Positions 1 through 15,311 of a DNA stretch of 64,000 nucleotides are shown one piece after another (positions within the stretch are counted from its first letter, which is position 1; every line of letters begins with the position of its first letter). This DNA is from Microglena sp. YARC. Taxonomy: Eukaryota; Chlorophyta; Chlorophyceae; Chlamydomonadales; Chlamydomonadaceae. Location: assembly GCA_022414725.1 (NCBI GenBank), contig CM039463.1, forward strand, positions 85,405,738 through 85,469,737, in the 5' to 3' direction. The translations under genes and the position numbers were made by a program. The notes below the pieces were generated by a model that searched no databases, was not told where the DNA came from, and saw only the letters and a list, made by a program, of their open reading frames with translations.

Positions 1-3000
1 ACACCTTCTGGGGGATTCTTCCCAATCTGTATCACTACTCATCACTACTTTCCAATGCTGACCAATTCTGACTTATCATCGTCAACATTGGTGATGCCAG
101 TCAGCACCGCATCCTCATCTATATCACTACTTATCAATTCTTATCACAACGCATGAATTATTATCACTACTTATCAATTCTGATCACTAATTATCACAAC
201 TGATCACTACGAATTTATACTTTTTAGCAAGTTGCAACGCCCACCTTGGTGATGCCTGTCAGCACCTCAGCCTCATCTAGATATACTTATCAATATTTAT
301 CAACTCTTATCACTACTGATCAGTACTTATCACTACATATTAATACTTATCAACGCCCACCTTGGTGATGCCTGTCAGCACCTCAGCCTCGTCGAGCTTC
401 AGCTCGTCGAGCTGACGACCCAATAACTCCTCTATGCTGTGCACCAACTCAATGTCATGCTGTGTCACCAGACTCAGTGACCAACCCGAGCGTCCTGCAC
501 GGGCGGTACGACCAACCCGATGTACATAGTCTCTGCAAGTACAGTTGCGTAGCTGGTGTGAGTGAGGTTGGAGGTATGGTTTGGATTTGTTTTCTTCTCT
601 ATGTCATGCCGTGCCACCAGACTCAGTGACCAGCCCGAGCGTCCTGCACAGGCGGTACGACCAACCCGATGTACGTAGTCTCTGCAAGTACAGTTGCGTA
701 GCTGGTGTGAGTGGGGTTGGAGGTATGGTTTGGATTTGTTTTCTTCTATGTCATGCCGTGTTACTAGACTCAGTGACCAACTCAAGCGTCCTGCACGGGC
801 GGTACGACCAACCCGATGTACGTAGTCTCTGCAAGTACAGTTGCGTAGCTGGTGTGAGTGAGGTTTGGAAGTTTTATCTCTTGTTCACATCTCCTGTTCA
901 CTAGACCCAATGATTAACCAGAGCATCCAGAAGGTCGAAAGGTCATGTATTCATGTGATCACGTGATGATTCATGCATTCATGTGATAATAAACTAGGTG
1001 AGACAAGATACTAACATAGGATTATAAACAAACACTAATGTATCCTCCCCCTTCCTCCCTGCCCCTGGCCCTGTCCCCCCCCCCCCCCCCCCCCCCCTGC
1101 CTCCTCCCACCCTCCCCCCTTGCACCACTCCCCCAGAAAAAACTGTGCCAAGACAAGATAGGCAAGTCATAGTTGATCACCAGATCCACAGTGGCACCAT
1201 CTCCCCCCCCGCCCTGCCCTCTTCTCCCCGCCCCCGCCCCTCTACCACAAAACTTTACCTCGACAAGATAGGCAGGTCGTAGTTGATCACTAGATCCACC
1301 GTTGGGATATCCAGACCTCTGCTGGCAACATCCGTAGCGATGAGCAGTGGCACCATCTCGCTCTTGAAGCGATGCAAAGAGGCCAGGCGCTGCTTTTGAG
1401 ATTTGCCTGTAAAGGCACGAATACAGTGGCAGGTGTAAGGTTCACATGCATGTGTATGTGGGGGGGTCTAGGTGGTGTGTTGGCAGAAGGTGTGAGTTTC
1501 ATGCAGGAGGTTGAGTCATTCTTGTAGTCTCCTATTGCTTTTGGGGCTATCTGTGGGTCTGGGTCTGGGTCTGGGTGGTGTGTTGGCTGTGGGTGGGCTG
1601 TGGTTGTGGGTCTGGGAGGTGCGTTGGCAGGTGTGAGTTTCACATACAGGGGGTTGAGTCATTCTTGTAGTCGCCTATTGCTGTTGGGGCTATCTGTGGG
1701 TCTGGGTCTGGGTGGTGTGTTGGCTGTGGGTGAGCTGTGGTTATGGGTCAGGGTGGTGTGTTGGCAGAAGGTGTGAGTTTCACATGCAGGGGGTTGAGTC
1801 ATTCTTGTAGTCCCCAATTGCTGTTGGGCACTGCAAATTTAGGGGGTCTCAGGTACCCTTCTCTGCACCCCTGTGGCACCGGTGGGGGAAACTACCCTCT
1901 AGTGAGCTACCCTCCACAAGCCAGATCTCCTAGGGTTTAGGTTTTAGGGTTTAGGTTTTAGGGTTTTGGGGTTTAGGATATAAGGTTAGGGTTTAGGGTA
2001 TAGGAGATCTGGCTTGTGGAGGGTAGCTCACTGGAGGGTAGCTTCCCCCTCCTGTGGCACCCCTCTCATCCATAGTGCACCTTTCCAATCCTAACAAAAG
2101 GGTGCCAAAGACCCCAAATTAGCAGTGAGGGCCGTCTCACTCTTGAAACGATTTGAAGGGGCTAGGCATTGCTTTTGAGATTTGCCTGTCAAGGCGCGCG
2201 TGTCATGAAAGGTGCAAGCTTCACATGCAGGGTTCCCCCCCCCCCCCCCCCCCCCCCCCCCACTCATCCATACCTCCTCCCCCACCTCAACCCACCCCAC
2301 ATGCAGGGTTCCCCTCCCCCTCCCCCCCCCCCACTCATCCATACCCCCCTCACCCCACCCCACATGCAGGGTTCCCCCCCCCCCCCCCCACACACACACA
2401 TCCATAATACCCCCACTACCCACCTTCCCCCACCCCATATGCAGGGATCTGAGTCGTTCTTGTAGCCCTCAATGGATGTTGGGGCCATCTTACCCAGGAT
2501 CGATTAATAGAGGTTAGGCATTGCTTTTGAGATCTGCCTGTCAAGGCGTGAGTGTCATGACAGGTGTACGGTTCACATGCAGGGTTCCCCTCCTTCCCCC
2601 CCCCGTACATACGCCCCACTAACCCCACCTCACCCCACTCCACATGCAGGGTCCCCCCCCCCCCCCCCCCCCACTACCTCACCCCACCCCACATGCAGGG
2701 TTCTGAGTCGTTCTTGTAGCCCTCAATTGATGTTGGGGCCATCTTACTCAGGATCGATTAATAGGGGTTAGGCGTTGCTTTTGAGATCTGCCTGACAAGG
2801 CGTGAGTGTCATGACAGGTGTACGGTTCACACGCAGGGTTCTGCCTCCTCCCCCCCCCCCCCCCCCCCCCTCATCCATACCCCCACTACCCCACCCACCC
2901 CACATGCAGGGTTCTGAGTCGTTCTTGTAGCCCCGATGGATGTTGGGGCCATCTTACTCTGGAATGATTAAAAGAGGCTAGGCGCTGCTTTTGAGATTTA

Positions 3001-3217
3001 TCAGTGGAGGCACGAGTGTTATTGAAGGGGTAAGGTTCACATGCAGGGTTACCCCCCTACCCCCCCCCCTCATCCATACCCCCCACTAACCCACCCCACC
3101 TCAGGGGTTGAGTCGGTCTTGCAGGGGAACATCCATCCATATTTCTCTCTATGTCCATATATATTTCTACCTCTCCATATTTATCTATGTCCATATATAT
3201 CTTTATCTTTATCTCTA

Positions 3218-3262
<45 letters not shown>

Positions 3263-4768
3263 GTCAAATATCTTGATAAAACTCGAATTAAACCCTAAAC
3301 TGAGTGTCCGGGACCCCCTAATGGTCGGCCCTCGTGCGTGCATGGTGGGACTTCACGGGTGCTGGAACGCGCGCAGGATTCTTCATTGGGTGCGATACAA
3401 TACAACCGAAAATGACCGCGTCGATCCCTAACCAAACCCCAACTAAGATTCCATGTGCCAGCCAGGCAGCGAAGCTAGAGGCTCATGCATGGCTCATTTT
3501 TGGGTGGAATTGGAGGTGTGTGGTTTGTGTGTGTGTGTGTGTGGTGGTGGTGGTGGGGGGTTGTGTGTGTGTGTTGGTGCTGGTGTGTGTGAGGGGGGTG
3601 ATCTTACGCATATCATACACTGGGTGTAGTTTGATAGGTTGCCGAGGTTTTTGGTGGAGCCCCCTCTGGGGCGGGAGCCCCCAGGGTCACCCCGTTGTCC
3701 GTCTGTGCGAGTGACCGTCTGACTGAGACAAAGCCTGACACGTCAGCCAACGGTCTCGTAATTAAATTGGTTCCGTTGCCACCTGTTGCTCCGTTGCAAA
3801 AACTTTCCGCCATTTTTGCATAGAACTTGCTTCCGACACCTTGAAGCAGAAAAAATGAAACTTCCGGGGATGACATAACACTTCCCCGGGACGACCAAAA
3901 ACAGGTTGGAATACGTACATCAGAAACACGACAGGTCGGAATACGTACATCAGAAACAGGACAGGTTGGAATATGTACATCAGAAACAGGATAGGTTGGA
4001 ATACGTACATCAGAAGCACGACAGATTGGAATACGTACATCAGAAACACGACAGGTTGGAATACGTACATCAGAAACAGGACAGGTTGGAATACGTACAT
4101 CAGAAACACGACAGGTTGGTATACGTACATCAGAAACACGACAGGTTGGAATATGTACATCAGAAACAGGACAGGTTGGAATACGTACATCAGAAACACG
4201 ACAGGTCGGAATACGTACATCAGAAACACGACAGGTTGGAATACGTACATCAGAAACAGGACAGGTTGGAATACGTACATCAGAAACACGACAGGTTGGA
4301 ATACGTACATCAGAAACACGACAGGTTGGAATACGTACATCAGAAACACGACAGGTTGGAATACGTACATCAGAAACACGACAGGTTGGAATACGTACAT
4401 CAGAAACACGACAGTTACCTCCCTTTAGCCTATCTGGCCTTCCCCTGGACTGTAACATGCATAGATACAAACACAGTTACCAGGACGACACGACAGTTTT
4501 CCGGGACGAACAAAACCCACAGGTACCAACGCATTGGTAGGTCCGGCCTACGGCCTAGGGCCGACCAATATTATTTTTAGGGGATCAGCTCATCAAGTAT
4601 TTCTTTGTATTAGCGCTTCCTAGTAATCCGGAGTGAATTTTGATTGTTCGAGGTCGGGCAAGTCCCATCAGCATATTTGGCTAACCCTGAACTATATATA
4701 TGTGTATCCATTTCTATCTACCGCTATCTACATTTCCATCTCTCTCTGTCTCTCTGTCTCTCTGTCTC

Positions 4769-4848
<80 letters not shown>

Positions 4849-7655
4849 GATATATATATATATATATGTATATATATAAATAGGTATAGATATATATAGA
4901 GGTGTAGGTAGATATAAATAAATCTATCTATATATGTTTAGATATAGATAAATCTATCTATAAATGTCTACCTATCTCTGGATGAGTGGAGCACCTGAAT
5001 AGAGGGCTAGAGGGCAGGAGACCCCGAGCCCCTCCTGGACTGCAACATAATAAATAAATATGAGCACTGCAACTGAATAGTGTGTGTGCAGCACAGGAGA
5101 CCCCAAGCTCCTCTAGCACCGAGCTGAGAACACTGCTACATGTGTATATATATGCTAAATGTGCCTACATATCTGATATATGTGTATATATATGTGTGTG
5201 TATCTACTATATGTGTACATATACCGGTATCTGATGTATGTGTATATACATGACAGTAAGATAGTCATATATATATGACTATGTTATGTACATCTATATA
5301 TGTACACATACATGGATTTCTGAGAAAAGTTCGCGAACTTTTCGTTCCCCGAGCTGGCGCTAGCTGGCTTTCACCTTAATTAGCGAGTTACTAATAGCGA
5401 ATCACCCAACTACCCACCCTGGCTATCGGCTGAATTCGCGGGTTAGTAATAGCGTATCTCCCATCTCCCCACCCAGATTTTGGAAGAAAGAGCAGATGAA
5501 TGCAAAGCCATAAATCTTCTTCCGCATTCCCAATTTTCGAACTGACAAAGCAGATGAATCCGAAGTGATCAATCTTCTTCCGCATTCGATCTGAGCGCCA
5601 CTATAGACCAAGTATGGCTCTCAGACTCATTGTCTACAATCTTTTGCTACTCGATGCATGCATGCGCACAATCAACCAGATTTAGGCAGATGGGCGACGA
5701 ATACAGCCAGCAAACTTCTCGATGCGATCTTCTGCTCATGCTCCATGATGCGTGCCAACGGTCCTAATGGACATGAGGGCGCGCAACACCGCCAGCCAGC
5801 GCTCAAAGTGAGCTTGCCAGAGCAGGAAAGAAAGGGCTAACAATTAATTTCACCAGCTTGCGAGTAATTGCAATTTCTTCACATCACCATGCTTCTTTTC
5901 TCCGTCTGAGAGCGTTGCCACCATTCATTTCACGCATGCGCACTTTTACCATGCCTGTGCATCAATTGTGTTATGTTTGGCACCCAGTGGATGCGAGCAG
6001 CCATTTCCTTCCCATTTCTCGAACTTGGACGGCTCATCCAATCTATGCAATCTCTTTTCATTGTATCGATGATCGAGCCATGCAATCCAGCGTCGGCGTT
6101 GAGCAGTTGCTGCTAACCCACAGCAGCTCGCGACTTACAACCAGGCCAGGCGGGAAGCTCATGCAACCAGTCCTGAAAATAAACGCCTGTTAATAATCAG
6201 ACAAGACATGAACCTCATGCTGCGAGGCAGGCTGCCGCGCGCAATTCGCAATATAGCATCCTATGCGTCAACGTCATGCCATCGCATTGTCTGGTCGGCA
6301 GGCAATTATTGTGAGATATTTGTGAATTTCTTTAGACCTCAACTGGCATTACCTACCCTACGCGATATGGCCCTTGCACCCCTCATCCAATATCTTTTCA
6401 TTGGTGCAAGCATTGATACATCGGTTGCTTAGCATGTTGCGATATAAGACTGGCTGTTATTTCCTGGTCAAAACAACAGCTGCAGACCCAACAATGTTCC
6501 GCGCAAAGGAGAAGATGCAGGTATGTCGCTTTGTGATTGCGCACGCCCGGTATTCTCAGCGGGGTCGGCTTTCGCAAGCTATTGGCAGGTTGGATCCGCA
6601 GCCTGCTCTTTATCCACTTCGTATTTCTGGATGATCTAGGCTTACAGCTGGAGTGGAAGGGATGAGGTAGGGAGAAGGGGATAACGCATGCGTGCCGGTG
6701 GTTCGAGAAAGAGAGTGTGGGGGGGAGGATCGAGGGTGGCCCACCATGGGAGGAAATGACTGGGGTGAGGGGAGGGGGAGAAAAGAGAAAGAGTGTTGAT
6801 GGGGTGGAAGGGGGGCATGCGTTGGGGGAAATATCTTGACTGTGTGTATGCCAAGGGGAAGATGAGGGGTGCGGGTGGGATAGGGGAGTACATACAAGGA
6901 CGTAACTCGTTACCCAGACCAGAACCCAGGGCCTGGATGGGATGGGTGGAGGGTGGCCACCGGCCACACGGGCTACTGTACTGCGACGTTTGTAAACTAA
7001 GAGCTTAAATTGTCCTTGTGTGTGTGTGTGGTGGGGGGTGGGTGGGTGGGTGGGTGGGTGGGCCTCCGGCCACACGGGCAATGTACTAGCACATATATAC
7101 ATACATGCATGCATACATACATACATACACACATACATACATACAAACATGCATACATCTATACCGGTATACATATCTATACATCTATACATAATTACAT
7201 ATCCAGGTGAGTACTGTACCTGAATATAGGGCAGCACATGAGACCCCAAGCTCCTCTAGCAGGGAGCTGATCATGGCGCAGCCTTTGCATGTGTTCACAA
7301 AGATGATGGCAGAGCGGATGTTGCGCTCTGGCAGCAGGGTGTTAAGGACATAAGCCAGGTATACCTCCTTGACCTACGCAGTGGATGGTGTGTAGTTGTG
7401 TTGGTGTTTTGGTGCATTGGCGTGTTGTTGTGTTGGTGGATTGGTGTGTTGGTGGATTGGTGTGTTGGGTGGTTGTTGTGTTGTTGTGTTGGTGGATTCG
7501 CGTGTTGTTGTGTTGGTGGATTGGGTGGTAGGTGTGTTGGTGTGTGTTGAGGGAGGGAGAGAGGGAGAGAGAAAGAAAGAGGGAGACTTGGATATGTGAG
7601 AAAGGATGGAGAGTGGGGGAGAGGGTGATTGGGAGAGAGAGAGAGAGAGAGAGTA

Positions 7656-7689
<34 letters not shown>

Positions 7690-7838
7690 GGCATATTTAC
7701 TTGTTTATATCTTAGATTTTGCTGACAGTCTGTTCCTTAACGTTGAGTCCAGGAATTTATGTTTGCTTTGCAGCGAGAACACCATTTAATGTGTAACACT
7801 GTGTACCATAGATAGATGGATGGATGGATGGATATATA

Positions 7839-7896
<58 letters not shown>

Positions 7897-8059
7897 AGAG
7901 AGAGAGAGAGAGACCATCTTAGCTAGATGGCTTACTGTACTTTCTCAATGATAGGGTTGGCTAGAAGACTTATTCCTAATGCTATTTTTGGTGTTTTTGA
8001 TTACTGTGTGGCTGGACCGCAATTTAATTGTGTAACACCGTTAACCAAAAGAGAGAGAG

Positions 8060-8129
<70 letters not shown>

Positions 8130-8143
8130 GGGGGAGAGAGAGG

Positions 8144-8189
<46 letters not shown>

Positions 8190-11100
8190 ACCTTTCCAAA
8201 AACTTACCTTGGAGGGCAAGAAGAGGTACTGCTCAGTCAGACGGTCGGCTGTCTTCAAACCTTCATATGCCTGGATGAATGTGGGTAGAAACGTGAAGTT
8301 AAATTATCTGAAGACCTTCATATGCCTGGATGAATGTGGGTAGAAACGTTAAGTTCAATTATCTGAAGACCTTCATATGCCTGGATGAATGTGGGAAGAA
8401 ACGTTGAGTAAAATTATCTGCATAGCACAAACTCTGGGCCACCGACGTTTACGATTTGCTGGGGTTCAATTCACCAGTGCTGTTTTTCCTACAGCCCTCT
8501 CCGATATTGAGGTTAGGCAAGTCTATGCGTTTTTGTCATTGATGTACTCGCCAACTTCTGTGAACCTCATCTGCATAGCACAATCCCCGGGCCCCGATGT
8601 TTACGATTTATTGGGGTTCAGTTCACCAGTGCTTGTTTCTTTAAACTGCCTTTTCTGCTTGTAAGGTTTGACAAGCCCCTTCACCGTTGGCTGACGTGTC
8701 AGGCTTCGTCTCGGTCGTCGTCGGTCGAACGGACAACGTGATGAATCTGGGTGAATCGGGTGGCTTTCGCTCCACAGGAGGGGGGGCTCCGCTTATCACG
8801 TTTCACAGTTATGAAGACAACTTGAAGAAAAAAGAAAAGCGAAACCAGGGTCTTCGTAAACCTCTTCGACCCACTTCGTTGCGTGCCAGCCGGCCAGTCT
8901 GTTCCTTCGCTGCGGGCTTGCAAACATGCGATATCTGCATCGTTTTTATCCAATCTCTGCCAATCCACTGATATTCGCGCATTTGCTCTGGCAGAAAAGC
9001 TTGCTTTCTCCTCCAGGCCAGAGAATGAACTTATGGAGCTGTGACGAAACATATATTAGTAGCACGGCGAGAACTCTAGAGCAAAGGAAGCCCTCCTCCC
9101 TGAGCACATGCGCGAATATCAGTGGATTGGCAGAGATTGGATAAAAACGATGCAGATATCGCGTGTTTGCAAGCCCGCAGCGAAGGAACAGATTGGCCGG
9201 CTGGCACGCAACGAAGTGGGTCAAAGTGGGTCGAAGAGGTACCCGAATGAAAATAATCTCCGGATTTTTTGAAGAGGGATTAGCCACATTAAAATGTCCG
9301 TTCGTTCGTCCGTCCGTGTGTCACAAACCAAATTTTCAGGTTTGATGAAAAACACAAAAAAAGTTGAACATTCTATATTTTTTATGAATTATGACATATT
9401 TATACCGGACAGATTCCGACCAGAGCACATATGAGCATCGCAATTCACGATAAGGAGCTCAGGTTGGGCCAAATAGCTACAATTACCGGTTAACAATTTG
9501 ATTTAAGGGTGTTTTGAGCTAACATTTCAAATTTGAACCACTTACACATGTGCGAATACATAGGTTTGGGAGCAGAATAGTCGTCAAAAATTCGAGGCGA
9601 AACATGTAAGCATCACAAGGGACGAAACATTCCCCTAGGGCACTTGTGCTATAATTAGCCACGGACCCCACTTAGGGCCGTGCGTGGGGCAGGGCGGGGG
9701 CCACCGAGTGGGGGCGGGGTCGGGGGGGCGGGGCTGGGGGGCAGGGTCGGGGGCAGGGCAGGGGCAAGCCACGCCACCTGCCGCTGGCCAAAAACCCGTT
9801 CAGGAGGACGGGACATACCGATCACGTCTGGGCTGGGCCGAAACATGCAATACCTTGTACAAATTCCGTAAAATCAACCAGACACCTGATTGCCCTCATT
9901 TTTCTTGCATCAAATTCTAAAATAAAGTCAATCTACATGCATGCATTTCATTACATTACAGAAACGTTTAATACTGCTTAAAAATCAACAACCCTTCAAA
10001 AAATCTCTTTTCGTCACTTGATAGTTAACGATGCTAAATCATCAATCGATTCATTGGAATTCAATTAATTTAAAGCCTCCAGGCGCCCTTCGAATTTAAT
10101 CCAATTCGAATTGATACAATTTAAAGCAATAATATGCATTCAAATCACGAGAATTAAATTAAATGGAAAGGAATCAATCGAATTAAAATAACACAACATT
10201 AAACACAATTAAATTAAATTAATTAAAATACATTGAATTAAGGATTCGAATCATATCCTTCGGGACGCACCTCCAGGCGCCCTTAATTTAAGACCCTGGT
10301 TTCTTTTTTCTTTTTTCTTCAAGTTGTCTTCATAACAGTGAAACGTGATAAACCCCACTACTCCAGGGCAGTCGCATTTGATAAATAGGCAGCTTGCGAC
10401 TGCCTTTAAGAAAGACTGGACCCATTGCAAAGTGGGCCCCCAAAAGGTTTAGGCAGTCGCAACCAACCCGCTGCTTCAAGTACCAAACTCAGTCGGTCGA
10501 ACGGTCGAACGGTCAGTTGAACGGACAACGGGGTGAATCTGGGTGAATCGGGGGGCTTTCGCTCCACAGGAGGGGGGGCTCCGCCCAAAACGCACTACTC
10601 CAAACTCACCTTGAAGATGTACGCATCCCTCAGCGCCGCCTTCTGAAGCTTGATTAGGCTCTTGGTCATAGTTGCACTGAACAACAGGGTCTGCCGAGTC
10701 TCGAGTGTGAGTGCACCCAAGACTGTTCGGAGTGCCCCCTCAAAGCTGGGGTCTAGGAGCCGATCGGCCTCATCCATCACCAAGAATTTGGCTCTGTTGA
10801 AGGTCTTGAGCAAGTCATTGTCGGCATCCATCAAGCCCTGTGGTAGGCAGGTGTGTGTACGTGAGTAGGTAGGTTGTGTGTACGTGTGTAGGAAGGTGTG
10901 TGTACGTGTGGAGGTAGGTGTGTGTGCGAGGTTCTGATGGTGCCATGGTGTGAGCATCCTCGTCCATCACCAAGAATTTGGCTCTGTTTAAGGTCTTGAG
11001 CAAGTCATTGTCGGCATCCATCAAGCCCTGTGGTAGGAAGGTGTGTGTACGTGTGTAGGTAGGTGTGTGTGCAAGGTTCTGATGGTGCCATGGTGTGAGC

Positions 11101-13447
11101 ATCCTCGTCCATCACCAAGAATTTGGCTCTGTTGAAAGTCTTGAGCAAGTCATTGTCGGCATCCATCAAGCCCTGTGGTAGGTAGGTGAGTAAGGGGATG
11201 TGGTAGGTAGGTGTGTGTGAGGTTCTGATGGTGCTATGGTGTGAGCAGACTCATCCATCACCAAGAATTTGGCTCCGTTGAAGACCTTGAGCAAGCCACT
11301 GTCGGCATCCATCAAGCCCTGTGGTAGGTAGGTGTGTAAGGGGATGTGGTAGGTAGGTGTGTAAGGGAATATGGTAGGCAGGTGTGTAAGGGGATGCCGT
11401 AGGTAGGTGTGTGAGGGGATGTGGTAGGTAGGTGTGTGTGAGGTTCTAATGGTGCTATGGTGCGACCAGCCTTATCCACCAACAACAACTTGGCTCTTTA
11501 AAAATATTGAGCAAGCATCCCTGACGTCCACCAGTGATTGCTTCTTAAACTAGACTGTAAAAATAAGCACACACATAAATAAAATAAAATACACAAATAA
11601 ATGGACCGTAAAAACACATACATTAATGCATACATACATAAATACATAAACTAGACTGTAAAAATACATCTATACATACATAAATACATACATAAATAAA
11701 CTGGACATAAAAAATACATACATACATACAGACATAAACTTACCTTCAAGCGTCCCGGTGTTGCAATGACTACGTGGGGCCTCTTAGCTAGATTCTTTGC
11801 CTGCGCCTGCATGTCCACCCCGCCAATCACAACACATTCCTGCACATATAAAAAGGGTTGACAAGATTGTAATGGTACCGAGAATGATTGTATATTGTAT
11901 GGCATTGTACAATATATTGTACACCATCAAGGTTGTCAAGTACGATATATCGTCTCTTGGCTTGAGTCTTCGCCTGCTCCTGCCTGTCTACCCCGCCAAT
12001 CACAACACATTCCTGCACACACGAAGAGGGTTGACAAGATTGTACTGGTCCCCAGAAAAATTGTACAGTATATTGTATGGTATTGTATGGTATTGTACGG
12101 TATTGTATGGTATTGTATGGTATTGTATGGTATGGTATTGTATGGTATTGTATGGTATTGTATGGTATTGTATGGTATTGTATGGTATTGTATGGTATTG
12201 TATGGTATTGTATGGTATTGTATGGTATTGTATGGTATTGTATGGTATTGTAATGGTATTGTGCAATATACATTGTACAACATCAAGGTTGGCAAGTACC
12301 ACATATTGTCTCTTGGCTATAGTCTTCGGCTGCGCCTACCAGTCCACCCCGCCAATCACAAACACATTCCTGCACATGTGAAAATAGTTGTCAAGATTGC
12401 AATGGTCCCCATAATTATACGTTTTGAAAATTAATACGAGCTACCACAGGACGTGAGATTGAGGGAACCCTCCCGTTTGCATGCACGCGTACATACAGGA
12501 GAATGGCTACCATGTTGGATTTATTTGGTTTCACAGACTCTCTGCGCCTGAGCTTGGACTACCACGTGACAGCACGGAGGGAAGTTCGCTACCTCTTCCA
12601 AGGCAGCAAGTCTAAAATTTTGTGAACCTGGCCAATGCTCAAACCTCAGACCCATGAGATTTATGCTGGGCTCTAGTAAACCTTACAGCCTCAGCTCGAT
12701 TAATGATCATATAATATATTGTACTAAATATTGTACGACACTGTACGGCATATTGTACAATATCGAGGTTATCAAGCAAACTTGATAACTTGACAACCCT
12801 CCACATGAAGGATGGAATTGATCAGTTTCTTTTCTATTTCAAAACTGAAAGTGTTTTTTCTAGCTTTATGGTTTTAGGCCTTCTCCAGGGACAGCGGTTG
12901 TAAAACTTTTAGAGCTTTTTATAGCTTTTATGGCCATTGGGGGGGGGGGGGGGGGGGGGGGGACCTTCAAAAAAAATTAAAGCGATCATTTGGGCACGAA
13001 CGGGTTCAAAAGTTGCGATCCCTATATATGGAGGGGGAAATCCCTGGAATTGATGGATCTCATGCAGACAGACTCAATAGTTGGTTGACTTCAGGAGTTT
13101 ATGCTTGTATCAGCTTCTGGGGAGCTCTCTTTCCCTGTCCTTGAGCCAACCCTGAAGCTAGTCATGCGTCTGAAAGCTGACATGATAAGCATTCAGATGC
13201 AGCTGCAAAAATTGGGCTTGCCCCAGTGGCTGGCTAATGGAGCTGGTTGGAAGCTGCTGCAAGAAGCCCAAAAATGAAACAGAGGTACGTGCGTGTGCCT
13301 TGAGGTACGTGCGTACGTGGTACTTGTGTGCCTTGAGGAACATACATGCCTTGACCAATTTTGCCGTACATGCCTTGAGGTACGTGCGTACGTGCATGTG
13401 CCATGAGGCAGTCTGTTACTATCTTGAGTTGTATTCTTATCTCCCCC

Positions 13448-13497
<50 letters not shown>

Positions 13498-15277
13498 CTT
13501 CCCCCCCTCACATTCCTCTCCTCATACCCCTCACGTTACCTTCCTTCCCTCATCTTACTTTATCCCCTCCTCTTCCGCGCCTCAGCACTCTTGCCCCTTT
13601 CTTCGCCTCCCCTGCCTCCCCTCCCCTGCTTCTACGCCCCTCGCATGCGTCCCCTCCCCTCCCCTCAGCTATTTCAACCCCTCCCCTCCCTCAGCTCTCT
13701 TATTCCCTCCCCTCCCTTCCCCACCAGCTCTCATACCCCTTCCCTCCCCTCAGCTCTCTCACCTTCAAGCTCATGCCTGCCCCAAGAGCTCGAAACTGCT
13801 CAACAATCTGAATGGCCAGCTCCCTGGTGGGTGTAAGGACTACGGCGAACACCCCATATGGGTCCGCTGCAAGCTTTTGGAGGATGGGCAAGGCGAACGC
13901 TGCAGTTTTACCACTACCAGTCTGGGCTAGACCTATCACATCCTTGCCTTCAAGCACAGCTGGGATGCAACCTTGCTGGACCTGGGGTTGGTTGGTTGGT
14001 TGGTTGGTTGGTTGGTTGGTTGGTTGGTTGGTTGGTAGGTCGGTTGGTTGGTTGGGTGAGTGGCCGTTAGGATGAGATTGATGGGTAATGAGGTGTATAT
14101 ATGAAGGGAATAGCAAAATGATATCATATGATATCATGGCATCATACAATATAATATGATGCCGACAGACTGATTGGCTAAAATCACCATTTATATGCGA
14201 TATCATATGATGCAATTTGTATCATATGATATCATACTCGCCTTTGGTCTACATCATACGTTGTGCCGGTCCCTATATGTATGTGTGTGAGGGACATGGG
14301 GTGGGTGGGAAGGAGGGTTGAAAAGCCAAGATTGCATGCCAAGATACTTATCAGATGCATTTTTTTATTTAAATCCAATTTGATCATTGCATATATTCTC
14401 CCATATTCCTCCTACATGTAAACCCAAAACATGCACAATCCTCAACCTCCATGCAACCTCCATGCAAACTTCGTGCACACTCCATGCAATGCACACTCCA
14501 TGAAAAATCCGTGCACACTCCATGCAATGCACACTCCATGCACACTCCACGCAATGCACACTCCATGCACTCCATGCACACTCCATGCACTCTCCATGCA
14601 CACTCCATGCGCACTCTATGCACATTCCATGCACACTCCATGCACACTCTATGCACACTCCAATCCATGCACACTCCATGCACACTCCATGCACACTCCA
14701 TGCACACTCCATAAAAACTCCATGCACACTATACTCCATACACAATCCATGCACACCCTATGCAATGCACAGTCAACTACATGCAGACTCCATAAAAACT
14801 CGATGCACACTCCATGCAATGCAAACTCCATGCACACTGCATACACAATCATTTGCTATAATTGCACACTCCATAAAAACTCCATGCACACTCCATGCAC
14901 AATGCATACACAATCATTTCTTAACAATGCACCCTCCACGCACACTCCCTACCCTTCCCATACCCTCCATGCTCACTCAATGCCAACAACCATGCACACC
15001 ACCCAAACTCTGCGAACCCCCAATGCCTTCTGTGCTAGGCCACTGTGGGGGGGCTCACCCAATAAGTCTGTCACGCCCCCCCTCCATGCACACTCCATGC
15101 ATACTGCGTACACAATCATTTGCTATTATTGCACCCTTCATGCACACTCCCTACCCTTCCCATACCCTCCATGCTCACTCAATGCCACCAACCATGCACA
15201 CTACCCAGACTCTGTGAACCCCCCATGTCTTCTGTGCTAGGCCACTGTGGGGGGGGCTTACCCAATACGTTGGCCCC

Positions 15278-15311
<34 letters not shown>

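Noticed and set aside
3900..4412. Regularly spaced short repeats resembling a CRISPR array
   Set aside because: The units are contiguous with no unique spacers, and the host is a eukaryote.
3613..4580. Long open frames across the 30-bp repeat on both strands
   Set aside because: They exist only because the unit is a multiple of three without stops, and they lie within an intron of the DDX49 gene.
10815..11102. A second helicase-like open frame containing FLVMDE
   Set aside because: It is a partial copy of exon 4 that joins intron sequence after the DEAD motif's third residue; not an independent gene.
14365..15240. Long Met-His-Thr-Pro-Cys repeat frames
   Set aside because: By-product of the 11-bp TGCACACTCCA minisatellite in DDX49 intron 1.
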